Shown one piece after another: positions 49,079 to 57,474 of a stretch of 64,000 nt of DNA. The translations under genes were made by a program, and so were the position numbers. Every line of letters begins with the position of its first letter. Position 1 is the stretch's first letter. The notes under the pieces are model-generated. The model had not been told where the DNA came from, did no database searches, and saw only the letters and a program-made list of their open reading frames with translations. The DNA comes from Streptomyces sp. NBC_00525 (GTDB lineage Bacteria > Actinomycetota > Actinomycetes > Streptomycetales > Streptomycetaceae), in the NCBI RefSeq assembly GCF_036346595.1, contig NZ_CP107834.1, forward strand, positions 4,650,001 through 4,714,000. The letters are read 5' to 3'.

Positions 49079-51141
49079 CCTCCGAGGACCGAGGGGGCGC
49101 AGAGGGGGTGCTGACGCCCGCCCAGGCCGCTCTCATGGACCTCGTGCAGGACGCCACCGTGCGCATCCATCGCCCGCCCTCCGGGTATGCCCAGGACGAA
49201 CCGGCAGGGGACTTCCTGGGCAGCGGCTTCTTCGTCGCACCCAGCTGGGTCCTCACATGCGCGCACGTGGCGACGCGGGGGGAGGACGGCATGGTGGGCG
49301 TGTGGTTCAAGGCGGACCGCTACGGCACCGAACTGACCGAGGTGCCCGGCAAGGTCGTCGCCGCACTGCCCGCGGCCCGGCCGCCGGGGCCGGGCGGCTG
49401 GCCCGCCCCCGACCTCGCGCTCATCCAGCTCCAGCGCCCCGTCGAACACCCCTGCGTCTACGTCACCGAGCGGTCCGAGGCGATGCTCCGCAGCCGCGAG
49501 GTGCGCTGCGTGGGCTGGGCCCCCGGCCAGGGCGGCGGACTCCAGAACCGCAGCGGAGTCTGCACCGTCAAGGGCTCGTACGGCGGCTCCGGCGACGCCG
49601 AGCAGGTGGTGCGGCTCGACGGCGACTGGGTGGAGCTGGGCATGTCCGGCGGCCCGCTGGTGGACCTCGTACGCGGCGAGGTCGTCGGCGTCGTCAAGTC
49701 GCGGCTCGACGGCCACCAGGGCGGCACCGCCGTCGGCATCGAGCGGCTGCGCACCCTGGAGGTGCCCGCCACCCCCGTGGAGACCGAGACCGACGACATA
49801 TACCAGGCCGTCTTCCACGCCCACGACCGCTACCACGCCGACCGCCACACCAGCGCCGCCGGCTCCGAACGGACCTGGACCGACGCACAGAGCGAACTGG
49901 CCGTCCCGCCCGGCGGCGTCCTCGGACCCAAGCTGCGCGTGGACCTGCTGGGCCGGCTCGCCGAACTGCCGCCCCCGGCCAGCACCCGCGCCCTGCTGAT
50001 GCTGCTCGACCGGCTGCCCGGCGTGTACGCCCGCGACCACCGCCCCGCGCCGCGCGGCTGGCGCGACGGCCTCGGCGCGCTGTACGACGCCCGCGCCCGC
50101 GACCGCGAGGCCCGGTTCGAACTGATCGTGCGCTACTGCATGGGCGTCCTCGCCGCCGAGCGGCCCTGCGGCCAGCTCTCGGTGCGCAACGCCAAGGCCC
50201 TGTGGGGCTGGGTCAAGCGCATCGCCGACGTCGAACTCCCCAGGGACCTGCGCCGCCTGCTCGACGTGGAATGGGCCGGCATCCGGCTGCGCCTGGAGCA
50301 GAACCGCCAGAGCTCCGCCCGCGCCCCGGCGGCCGAACCCGTCCTGTACGGCGACCGCGACTGCGTCGTCCTCCATGTGGACCTCCAGGGCTGGTCCCGC
50401 GACCAGTACGACTGGCGGGTCGCCGTGGACCGCAGGGGCGGCGAGGCGGAACCGGTGGACGAGGACAGCCGCGGCGCCCCCCTCGGCACCGTCCCGGACC
50501 GGCTCGCCGCCGCGCTCACCGAGGCGTTCCGGAGGTGCGACGAACCGGGCAGCCCCGCCATGCTCCAGGTCGTCGTCGCGCCCGCGCTCTTCGGCCTCCC
50601 GGTCGACGACTGGGTGCTGCCGCAGTCCGGGCAGCGCCTGGGAGCCGTACGCCCGGTGGTGCTGCGCAGCCCGTACCAGGGCCCGGCGCCGGAGCGCCCG
50701 GCCCGCTGGAACGCCGGGCTCGCCACCGGCATCCGGGCCGAGGTCGTCGACTGCGAGGACGAATTGCGGGTACGTGTACCGGAGTCGTCGTGGCTGCGCA
50801 CCCTGGCCCACGAGACCGTGCCGGTTCTGTGCCGCTACGGGACCCGGCCCGACCCCGACGTCACGGCCGGGGTGGTGCGGCTGCTCGACAGCGGCTTCGG
50901 CGTGGCCCTGCTCCAGCGGCGCACGACCGAGGCCGACACGGTCTGCAAGGAGTTCCACCGGCGCGTCGCCGAGGCGGTCTCGGACACCCGCACCCACGAC
51001 CGGCTGCCGTGGAAGATCCACGAACTGCGCAGAGGGGTGAGCGCCGGGCGGACGGAGATGTACTGGGCCGCGGGCGCCGCCCTCTACTACGACGACCCGC
51101 ACCGACCGCTGCCGGGCACCGACTTCCTGGAGGCGCCGTGA
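49075..51141 (+). CDS. Trypsin-like protease with VMAP-C domain
   Basis: This 688-residue protein has an N-terminal trypsin/S1 domain: catalytic His64 (TCAHV), Asp113 (PDLALIQL) and Ser191 (GMSGGP). Residues 250-688 form the VMAP-C region, with a WNAGLATGIRAEVVDCEDELRVR segment, described in vWA-MoxR-associated protein (VMAP) systems. It has no signal peptide, so the protease is intracellular. ATG at 49075 overlaps the trypco1 gene. In this family the protease is presumed to be activated when the MoxR/vWA partners sense a trigger. Confidence 0.87.
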   Translation: MTSEDRGGAEGVLTPAQAALMDLVQDATVRIHRPPSGYAQDEPAGDFLGSGFFVAPSWVLTCAHVATRGEDGMVGVWFKADRYGTELTEVPGKVVAALPAARPPGPGGWPAPDLALIQLQRPVEHPCVYVTERSEAMLRSREVRCVGWAPGQGGGLQNRSGVCTVKGSYGGSGDAEQVVRLDGDWVELGMSGGPLVDLVRGEVVGVVKSRLDGHQGGTAVGIERLRTLEVPATPVETETDDIYQAVFHAHDRYHADRHTSAAGSERTWTDAQSELAVPPGGVLGPKLRVDLLGRLAELPPPASTRALLMLLDRLPGVYARDHRPAPRGWRDGLGALYDARARDREARFELIVRYCMGVLAAERPCGQLSVRNAKALWGWVKRIADVELPRDLRRLLDVEWAGIRLRLEQNRQSSARAPAAEPVLYGDRDCVVLHVDLQGWSRDQYDWRVAVDRRGGEAEPVDEDSRGAPLGTVPDRLAAALTEAFRRCDEPGSPAMLQVVVAPALFGLPVDDWVLPQSGQRLGAVRPVVLRSPYQGPAPERPARWNAGLATGIRAEVVDCEDELRVRVPESSWLRTLAHETVPVLCRYGTRPDPDVTAGVVRLLDSGFGVALLQRRTTEADTVCKEFHRRVAEAVSDTRTHDRLPWKIHELRRGVSAGRTEMYWAAGAALYYDDPHRPLPGTDFLEAP

Positions 51142-51275
51142 GCACACCCGTACCGCACCACAAGGTCAGGCGAACTCGGCTTCCCCTTACGGGGGTTGAA
51201 CGGGATCGCTACGGTAAGGCACGTTCGGCGGCGGCCGCCGGCGGCGGACGAGTGACAACGAGGAACACGCTATGA
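51138..51275 (+). CDS. Possible small coupled ORF, 45 aa (doubtful)
   Basis: A GTG overlaps the protease stop (GTGA) and the frame ends in a TGA overlapping the MoxR start (ATGA), filling the only gap of this part of the operon. The product would begin VSTPVPHHKVRRTRLPL and end RVTTRNTL. Third codon positions are clearly less GC-rich than in all neighbouring genes, which argues against coding. The stretch may instead hold an internal promoter. I list it because the double overlap is striking. Confidence 0.25.
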   Translation: MSTPVPHHKVRRTRLPLTGVERDRYGKARSAAAAGGGRVTTRNTL

Positions 51276-52291
51276 GTGAACCCAGCGAGTGGCTCATCTA
51301 CCGGGGCATCGGCGAACCGCACGACGAGACGCCGCAGCTCCCGCCCCCGCCGCCCTGGCGCGACTTCACCGGCGGACCCGGCGGGGCGGACAGCGCCGAC
51401 ACCGCCGACCGCCGGCTCGGCATCCCCGGCCGCGTCGCCGAGGAGCACCGCCCCGGCGCCGAGGAACTGGAGATGATCAACGCGGCGCTGTACCTGCGGC
51501 GCCCCCTGCTGGTCACCGGCGACCCCGGCGCGGGCAAGAGCACCCTGGCCCACTCGGTGGCCCGCGAGCTGGAACTGGGCAAGGTGCTGCGCTGGCCCGT
51601 CGTCAGCCGCACCACCCTCCTCGACGGCCTCTACCACTACGACGCCATCGCCCGGCTCCAGGACGTCCAGATCGCCTCGCACGCGGCGGCGGGCGGAGCC
51701 GCCGGGGCCGACGCGGCCCAGAGCGTCGGCAGCTACATCCGGCTCGGGCCGCTCGGCACCGCGCTGCTCCCCTCGGACCGGCCGCGCGTCCTGCTCATCG
51801 ACGAGCTGGACAAGAGCGACATCGACCTCCCCAACGACCTGCTGAACGTGCTGGAGGAGGGCGAGTTCGCCATCCCCGAGCTGGAGCGGATCGCCGACCG
51901 GCTGCCCGACGGCGAGGCGGACGTCCTCGACCACGACGGCAACAAGGTCCGCATCAAGGGAGGCCGGGTGCAGTGCCGGGCCTTCCCCTTCGTCGTGCTC
52001 ACCAGCAACGGCGAACGGGACTTCCCGGCCCCGCTGATGCGCCGCTGCATCCACCTGGAGCTGGGCCGCCCCGACCACAAGCGGCTGGCCTCCTTCGTCA
52101 AGGCACACCTCGGCGAGGAGGCGGCCCGCGCCAGCGACGACCTCATCGCCCACTTCCTGGAACGCTCCCGCACCGAACTCCTGGCCACCGACCAGCTGCT
52201 CAACGCCATATACCTGACCCACGCCGCCTCACCGGCCGGCCGCGACCGGCTGGCCGACCTGCTCATCCAGCGACTCGACCGGCCGAGGTGA
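51272..52291 (+). CDS. MoxR-type AAA+ ATPase
   Basis: This 339-residue MoxR-class AAA+ protein has Walker A GDPGAGKST at 83-91, Walker B VLLIDELDKSD at 173-183, sensor-1 VVLTSNGERDFPAPLMRRC, and a C-terminal lid. A presensor insertion DHDGNKVRIKGGRVQC lies between. MoxR proteins remodel partners that carry vWA domains; the next gene encodes one, 7 bp downstream. Together they form the MoxR/vWA half of a VMAP ternary conflict system. ATG at 51272. Confidence 0.92.
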   Translation: MSEPSEWLIYRGIGEPHDETPQLPPPPPWRDFTGGPGGADSADTADRRLGIPGRVAEEHRPGAEELEMINAALYLRRPLLVTGDPGAGKSTLAHSVARELELGKVLRWPVVSRTTLLDGLYHYDAIARLQDVQIASHAAAGGAAGADAAQSVGSYIRLGPLGTALLPSDRPRVLLIDELDKSDIDLPNDLLNVLEEGEFAIPELERIADRLPDGEADVLDHDGNKVRIKGGRVQCRAFPFVVLTSNGERDFPAPLMRRCIHLELGRPDHKRLASFVKAHLGEEAARASDDLIAHFLERSRTELLATDQLLNAIYLTHAASPAGRDRLADLLIQRLDRPR

Positions 52292-52298
52292 GACCGCG

Positions 52299-55200
52299 AT
52301 GTCCGATGGTTCGCAGGCGTACGAGGCCGGGCTGCTGCCCGAGCTGGTCGCACGGCTGCGCGGGGCCGGGCTCGACCCGGACGTCGAGCAGCTCTGCGAC
52401 GCGCTCTGGCTCGCCCGGTGGACCCGCGGCACCGCCGCGGCCGGCGCCCCCGGTGAACGCGCGGACGGCGACCCCGGTGACCCCGCCCCCGGCGAGCGCA
52501 CCGCGCCCGGCCGCGCCACCACCCCGGCCCGCCCGGACGGACGCGCTCCGGAGGCGGACGCCCGGCCCGGCGATCCCCGCGTGCCCGGGGACGGCGAGCG
52601 GATCTCCCTGCACCCCGTCCCCGGCCGCACCCGGCCCGGCGGCACCCCGGCCCACGAGTCCGGCGCGCCCGACGGCGGACAGCCCGGCCCCGACGCCCGT
52701 GCCACCGCGCTGCCGCTCGGCGTACCGGCCGCGCCCGTGCTGCCCGCGCCCCTCGAACTGACCCGCGCCCTGCGCCCGTTGCAGCGCTACCGGACCGTCT
52801 CCGCGCCCAAGCGCCGGGTGCTGGACGAGCGGGCGACCGCCGAACGCAGCGCCCGCGCCGGCGGCATGGTCATGCCGGTGTTCCGGGGGGTCCGCCGGGG
52901 CGACGCCGTCGTCCAGTGCGTGATGGACGCCTCCTCCTCGATGCTGGTCTGGGACCGGCTGTTCGAGGAACTCCAGCAGATCTTCGCCCAGCTCGGCGCG
53001 TTCCGGGACGTGCAGATGCGCTATCTGCACCCCGGCCCGGACGGCGGCTGCACCGTCAGCCGCAGCCCCGACCCCGCCGCCGCCCCGCTGCACTCGGCGG
53101 ACCGGCTCAGCGACCCCACCGGCCGCCGGGTCACCGTCGTCGTCAGCGACTGCGCCGGACCGCTCTGGCGCAGCGGCCACGCCCACCGCCTGCTGCACCA
53201 GCTCGCCCGGCTCGCCCCGGTCGCCGTGCTCCAGCCGCTGCCCCAGCGCATGTGGAACCGCACCCGCCTCCCGGTCACCTTCGGCTCGCTGACACGGGGC
53301 GAGGGCCCGGCCGGGGCCACCCTGCTCAAGGTCACGGGCGACGCCGGAACGGGCCCCGCCCACCCCGGCGCCCTCGCCGTCCCCGTGCTGCCCCCGGCGG
53401 CGGACGCGCTCGCCGCCTGGGCCCGGCTGCTCTCCGGGACCGGCGCGGCATCGGTGCCGGGCGCGGTCGGCTGGGTCCGGGCCGACCAGCCGCCCGCCCC
53501 CGCCCGCCGGCCGGGCGACGCCCCGTCCTCGCTGCAACTGGTCAGCCGGTTCCGCTCGACGGCCTCCCCGGTCGCCGGACAGCTCGCCGTCTACCTCGCG
53601 GCGGCCCCCCTCTACCTGCCCGTCATGCAACTCGTACAGCGCACGATGCTGCCCCACTCCGGCCCCTCCGAACTGGCCGAGGTCCTGCTCAGCGGACTGC
53701 TCAGGCGCACCGGGGGCGGCACCGGACGCGGCCAGTGGTACACCTTCGAACCCGACGTCCAGGAGGCACTCCTCGGGCCCCTCGGCCGCGACGAGGCTCT
53801 GCTCGTACTCAAGCACTGTTCGCAATACATAGAGCAGCGGTTCGGCAAGGGCGGCCCCAACTTCCCGGCCCTGGCCTACGCCCAGCTCGGCGACGGCACC
53901 CCGCACGACGCCACCACCGGCCCGGCCACCGCCTGGCCGGCTCCGGGCGAGGCGGACCCGGACGCCGAAGCGGAGGCGGAGGACGCCGACGAGAGTGAGG
54001 AGACCGAGGGGAACGGGGGAGACGAGAGACGCGGCGGTCCGCGCGTCCCCCACGCCTTTGCCGAAGTAGCGGCCCGCGTACTGGAGCGATTCATGCCCGT
54101 ACCCCCCAGATTCGTCACCCGCGAACCCAAGACCTCCGGAAGCCCGCAGACCGGCGGCCTCGCAGTGCGCCGCGCCCGCGAACTCGTCCGCCTCTTCGAG
54201 GCCGACAAGATGGTGCAGCGCCTGATCGACGCCGTACAGCTGCTCAGGGGCGCCGCCGAGCACACCCCGCCGCCGTCCGACGACACCGAACTCTGGGCGG
54301 AGTACGCCCGCTGCGTGCTGCGTCTGTGGGAGGTGCAGGGCGGCGCCGACCTCCTGGAGGAGGCCGAACGCGCCGCCGAACGGGCCGCCGCCCGCCCCGG
54401 CGCCGTACGCGAACGCGCCGTGCTCGCCAAGGTCCTGCACGCCGCCGCCGACGACCGGCGCAGGCGCGGCGACCGGCGCGGCGCGCTGGAGCTGCTGCGC
54501 CGCGCCGACCGCGAATACACCGCGGCCTGCGCCACCCCCGGCCTGGAACCCGGCGAAGCCCTGCGGCTCACCCTGGAACGGGTACGCGCCCTGGAGGCGC
54601 AGTGGCGGCTCGACGGGGACACCGCCCTGCTGCAGAGCGCCTGCGGGATGCTGGAGGCGTTCGCCGACGCCTGGCCCGACCAGGAGAACCGCCCGGCCGT
54701 CCTGCCCCTCCAGCACGGCCGCACCCTGCTGAAACTCGCCCGCGCCACCCAGGACGGCGAACAGTCCCGCGCGTACGCCCGCCAGTCGGCCCGCTCCCTG
54801 CGCACCGCGTTCGCCCAGGGCGGCCGGCACACCATGGGCACCGAGAACCGGATCGTCCTCGACCTCGTGGACGCGCTGCTCGCCTCCGGCGCCGAACCGG
54901 AGGAGGCCGCCACCCTCACCGCCCAGGCGCTGGAGACCGTACGCGACCAGCGCCAGCGCGCCCAGCTCCAGACCAGGGCCGGCCGCGTCCGGGTCGCCCG
55001 CTACGAACACACCGGCGACCCCGCCGAACTCGTCGCCGCCGCCGAATGGTTCGCCCGCGCCGCCCGGGGCATCCCGCGCGACTCCCGCGCCTACACCGAC
55101 CTGCTCGCCGAGTGGGGCGCCACCCTGCTGCGGCGCGCCGAACTCCCGGACGGCCGCGCCTCCATCGGCGCCGCCGTGCGGGTGCTGCGCGACTGCCGCT

Positions 55201-55700
55201 CCGAGATGCCGGCCGGCGGCGCCCAGCAGTCCGAGCGCCTGTTGATGCTGGGCCGCGCCCTGATGCTGCGTCACCGCGCCACCGCGGACCGGGTGGACCT
55301 GCGCGAGGCGGAGTACCTGTTCAAGCTGGCCGCCGAGGAGGCCACCGTCCCGCTCACCGCGGCCCGCTGCTGGCTGGAGCTGGGCCGCGCCCTCCTCCAG
55401 GCGGCCGGGGTCCTCGACCGCCCGGCCCGCCGCGACGAGGCGGCGGAGGCGTTCCGGTCGGCCGCCGACTCCGCGGGCGACGCGCAAACGGAGCTGGAGA
55501 CTCCGCAACAGCTGCGGGAAGCCGTGGAGTTGGCCGCTACAGCGAACCACTGGCGGGGTATGACGTACGAGAGAGCGGGCCGGCCCAGGGCCGCGCGGGA
55601 CGCGTACCGGGCGGCCCGGCAGGAGTGGCGCAAACTGCCGGACGGCGGCGGCGCGGCCGGTGAGGCGACCGCCGGGCGGCTGGCCGAGCTGGAACGGTGA
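52299..55700 (+). CDS. SAV_2336-type protein with vWA-like domain and TPR repeats
   Basis: This 1133-residue multidomain protein has an N-terminal SAV_2336-type region (residues 1-45), a disordered Pro/Ala linker (46-150), and a vWA-like fold (about 200-370) with the metal site DASSS (Asp210, Ser212, Ser214). A middle region follows, then a long array of alpha-helical TPR-like repeats (about 620-1130). It is the scaffold partner expected for the upstream MoxR ATPase. ATG at 52299. Proteins of this type occur next to trypsin-VMAP genes in Streptomyces conflict systems. Confidence 0.85.
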   Translation: MSDGSQAYEAGLLPELVARLRGAGLDPDVEQLCDALWLARWTRGTAAAGAPGERADGDPGDPAPGERTAPGRATTPARPDGRAPEADARPGDPRVPGDGERISLHPVPGRTRPGGTPAHESGAPDGGQPGPDARATALPLGVPAAPVLPAPLELTRALRPLQRYRTVSAPKRRVLDERATAERSARAGGMVMPVFRGVRRGDAVVQCVMDASSSMLVWDRLFEELQQIFAQLGAFRDVQMRYLHPGPDGGCTVSRSPDPAAAPLHSADRLSDPTGRRVTVVVSDCAGPLWRSGHAHRLLHQLARLAPVAVLQPLPQRMWNRTRLPVTFGSLTRGEGPAGATLLKVTGDAGTGPAHPGALAVPVLPPAADALAAWARLLSGTGAASVPGAVGWVRADQPPAPARRPGDAPSSLQLVSRFRSTASPVAGQLAVYLAAAPLYLPVMQLVQRTMLPHSGPSELAEVLLSGLLRRTGGGTGRGQWYTFEPDVQEALLGPLGRDEALLVLKHCSQYIEQRFGKGGPNFPALAYAQLGDGTPHDATTGPATAWPAPGEADPDAEAEAEDADESEETEGNGGDERRGGPRVPHAFAEVAARVLERFMPVPPRFVTREPKTSGSPQTGGLAVRRARELVRLFEADKMVQRLIDAVQLLRGAAEHTPPPSDDTELWAEYARCVLRLWEVQGGADLLEEAERAAERAAARPGAVRERAVLAKVLHAAADDRRRRGDRRGALELLRRADREYTAACATPGLEPGEALRLTLERVRALEAQWRLDGDTALLQSACGMLEAFADAWPDQENRPAVLPLQHGRTLLKLARATQDGEQSRAYARQSARSLRTAFAQGGRHTMGTENRIVLDLVDALLASGAEPEEAATLTAQALETVRDQRQRAQLQTRAGRVRVARYEHTGDPAELVAAAEWFARAARGIPRDSRAYTDLLAEWGATLLRRAELPDGRASIGAAVRVLRDCRSEMPAGGAQQSERLLMLGRALMLRHRATADRVDLREAEYLFKLAAEEATVPLTAARCWLELGRALLQAAGVLDRPARRDEAAEAFRSAADSAGDAQTELETPQQLREAVELAATANHWRGMTYERAGRPRAARDAYRAARQEWRKLPDGGGAAGEATAGRLAELER

Positions 55701-55765
55701 GCGGGCGCGGACGCGCCCGGTGACGAGCGGGCCGCCGGCCCGCCGCTTCGGTACGGGGAGGCGTG

Positions 55766-55954
55766 ATGAGCGAGTCGACACGGAACGACGGAACGCGCGC
55801 GACGGGACCGGCTGAACTGCCCGACCTGCTGGGCCTCGACCTGGCGACCCTCCGGACGACGGACCATCCGGTGCTCGCGGAGGTCGTCGCGGACCTGCGG
55901 GGACGGGCGGAACAGCCGCAGGAGATGCTCTGGGGGTTCAACAACGCCTTCTGA
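55766..55954 (+). CDS. fxsA: FxSxx-COOH-type RiPP precursor (FxsA-like), variant FNNAF terminus
   Basis: This 62-residue precursor peptide starts at ATG 55766 with GGGGAGG four bases upstream. The leader carries LPDLLGLDLATLR and the HPVLAEVVADLRGRAE helix seen in this family. The very C-terminus is LWGFNNAF: Phe58 at -5 followed by Asn60 at -3, where the family name requires serine. The downstream radical SAM enzyme is of the FxsB type, which in relatives joins the aromatic ring of the first residue to the third residue of a three-residue cyclophane. Phe58-Asn59-Asn60 is the likely modification site; Trp56 is another candidate. Confidence 0.86.
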   Translation: MSESTRNDGTRATGPAELPDLLGLDLATLRTTDHPVLAEVVADLRGRAEQPQEMLWGFNNAF

Positions 55955-55972
55955 ACGGGCGACCGCCCACAG

Positions 55973-56062
55973 GCGACCGGCCCCGCGACCGGCCTGGCGA
56001 CCGGCCCGGCGCGCGGGCCGGGCCGGGCCGCGTACCGCACGGCCGGCCCGCGTACCGCACGG
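55973..56062 (+). repeat. Short tandem repeats and hairpin between fxsA and fxsB
   Basis: GCGACCGGCC occurs three times at exact 12-bp spacing (55973, 55985, 55997). Then CCGCGTACCGCACGG occurs twice, 20 bp apart (56029 and 56049). Between them CCGGCCCG (56001-56008) can pair with CGGGCCGG (56014-56021). The region 55955-56193 contains no other gene that I can support. It may act as an attenuator that makes more precursor than maturase. Confidence 0.7.
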
Positions 56063-56193
56063 TTTTGGCCGGGGGTGCGCCCAATCAGGACATCGTCGTC
56101 CGGGACCAGTCTGGCCCCTCCGGCTCCGGGAACACTCACTCCGGGTCGGCACCGGGGAGCGCCCCGGCCGGCGTACAGCACGGGGGTGCTTGA

Positions 56194-57474
56194 GTGGCTG
56201 GACGCACGACGCCCTGGCGGCGGCGAACCGAACGGCCGGCGGAACGGACACCGCGGCCGGACCCCGGCACGCGCCGGACCACCGGCACGGCACCGCACGT
56301 CCCGGCCACCGCACCCGTCCCCTTCGGCCAGTTCATCGTGAAGGTGCACGGCCGCTGCAACCTGGCCTGCCGCTACTGCTACCTGTACGAGGGCCCCGAC
56401 CGCACCTGGCGCGACCGCCCGTCCGCCGCCCCGCCCGCCGTCCTCGACCGCACCGCCGCCCGGATCGCCGAACACGCCGCGACCCACCGCCTCGGCAGCG
56501 TCGCCCTCGTCCTGCACGGCGGCGAACCCCTGCTCGCCGGGCCCGGCCGGCTGGCCGCCCTCGCCGACGCCGTCCGCGACCGCGTACCCGCCGACTGCGC
56601 CGTCCACGCCACCGTGCAGACCAACGCCACCCTGCTCACCGACCCCGGTATCGCCACCCTCGCCGACCACGGCATACGCGTCGGCATCAGCCTCGACGGC
56701 GGCCTCGCCGCCCACAACACCCTGCGCACCGACCACGCCGGCCGCCCCTCCTGGCCCGCCGCCTCACGCGGCGCCCGGCTGCTGGCCGACCGCCACCCCG
56801 AGGCGTACGCGGGCATCCTCACCGTCGTCGACCCGCGCACCGACCCGGTCGAGATGTACGAATCCCTGCTCGCCCTGCGCCCCCCGGCCCTGGACCTCCT
56901 CCTGCCGCACGGCAACTGGTCCAGCCCGCCGCCCGGCCTGCCCGCCCCGGCGGACCCGCCAGGGGACCCCGGACCGGGCCGCGCCACCCCGTACGGCGAC
57001 TGGCTGTGCGCCGTCTTCGACCGCTGGTGGCCCGCACCCCGCCGGGAGACCCGCGTCCGCCTCTTCGAGGAGTGCGTCGCCCTGCTCATCGGACTGCCCG
57101 CCGCCACCGAATCCCTCGGCCTCGACCCGATCAACGCGGTGGTGGTCGAGACGGACGGGTCCATCGAACAGGTCGACTCGCTCAAATCCGCGTACGACGG
57201 CGCCGCCACCACCGGCCTCGACGTCTTCCACCACACCTTCGACGAAGCGCTGCGCCACCCCGGCGTGGCCGCCCGGCAGGCCGGAGCCGCCGCCCTCGCC
57301 GCCGACTGCCGGGCCTGCCCGCTGCTGACCGTGTGCGGCGGCGGCCACTACGCACACCGCTACCGCGCAGACAACGGCTTCCGCAATCCCTCCGTCTACT
57401 GCGCCGACCTCGAACGGCTGATCCGCCACATCGCGGCCCGGCTCGCCGAAGCAACCGCTGGAGACCCCCCATGA
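56194..57474 (+). CDS. fxsB: FxsB-family radical SAM/SPASM cyclophane maturase
   Basis: This 426-residue radical SAM enzyme modifies the FxsA peptide. The cluster motif is CNLACRYC (Cys55, Cys59, Cys62). The core runs to about residue 280. The SPASM-type auxiliary cysteines are at the C-terminus (DCRACPLLTVCGGGHYAHRY, about 371-390, and Cys403). GTG at 56194 is used; the first 40 residues are basic and atypical, so the real start could be slightly inside. Its stop overlaps the hydroxylase gene by 4 bp. Enzymes of this family form carbon-carbon cyclophane rings at Phe-x-Ser/Asn type sites. Confidence 0.9.
   Translation: MAGRTTPWRRRTERPAERTPRPDPGTRRTTGTAPHVPATAPVPFGQFIVKVHGRCNLACRYCYLYEGPDRTWRDRPSAAPPAVLDRTAARIAEHAATHRLGSVALVLHGGEPLLAGPGRLAALADAVRDRVPADCAVHATVQTNATLLTDPGIATLADHGIRVGISLDGGLAAHNTLRTDHAGRPSWPAASRGARLLADRHPEAYAGILTVVDPRTDPVEMYESLLALRPPALDLLLPHGNWSSPPPGLPAPADPPGDPGPGRATPYGDWLCAVFDRWWPAPRRETRVRLFEECVALLIGLPAATESLGLDPINAVVVETDGSIEQVDSLKSAYDGAATTGLDVFHHTFDEALRHPGVAARQAGAAALAADCRACPLLTVCGGGHYAHRYRADNGFRNPSVYCADLERLIRHIAARLAEATAGDPP

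Noticed and set aside
52263..55781. A 1172-codon open frame on the minus strand antisense to the SAV_2336-type gene, and similar long antisense frames at 58802-62749, 6067-8517, 16440-19001 and 49000-51147
   Set aside because: They are expected by-products of GC-rich codon bias. The opposite strands show recognised domains with proper starts, ribosome sites and near-total GC in third positions, whereas these frames have none of that.
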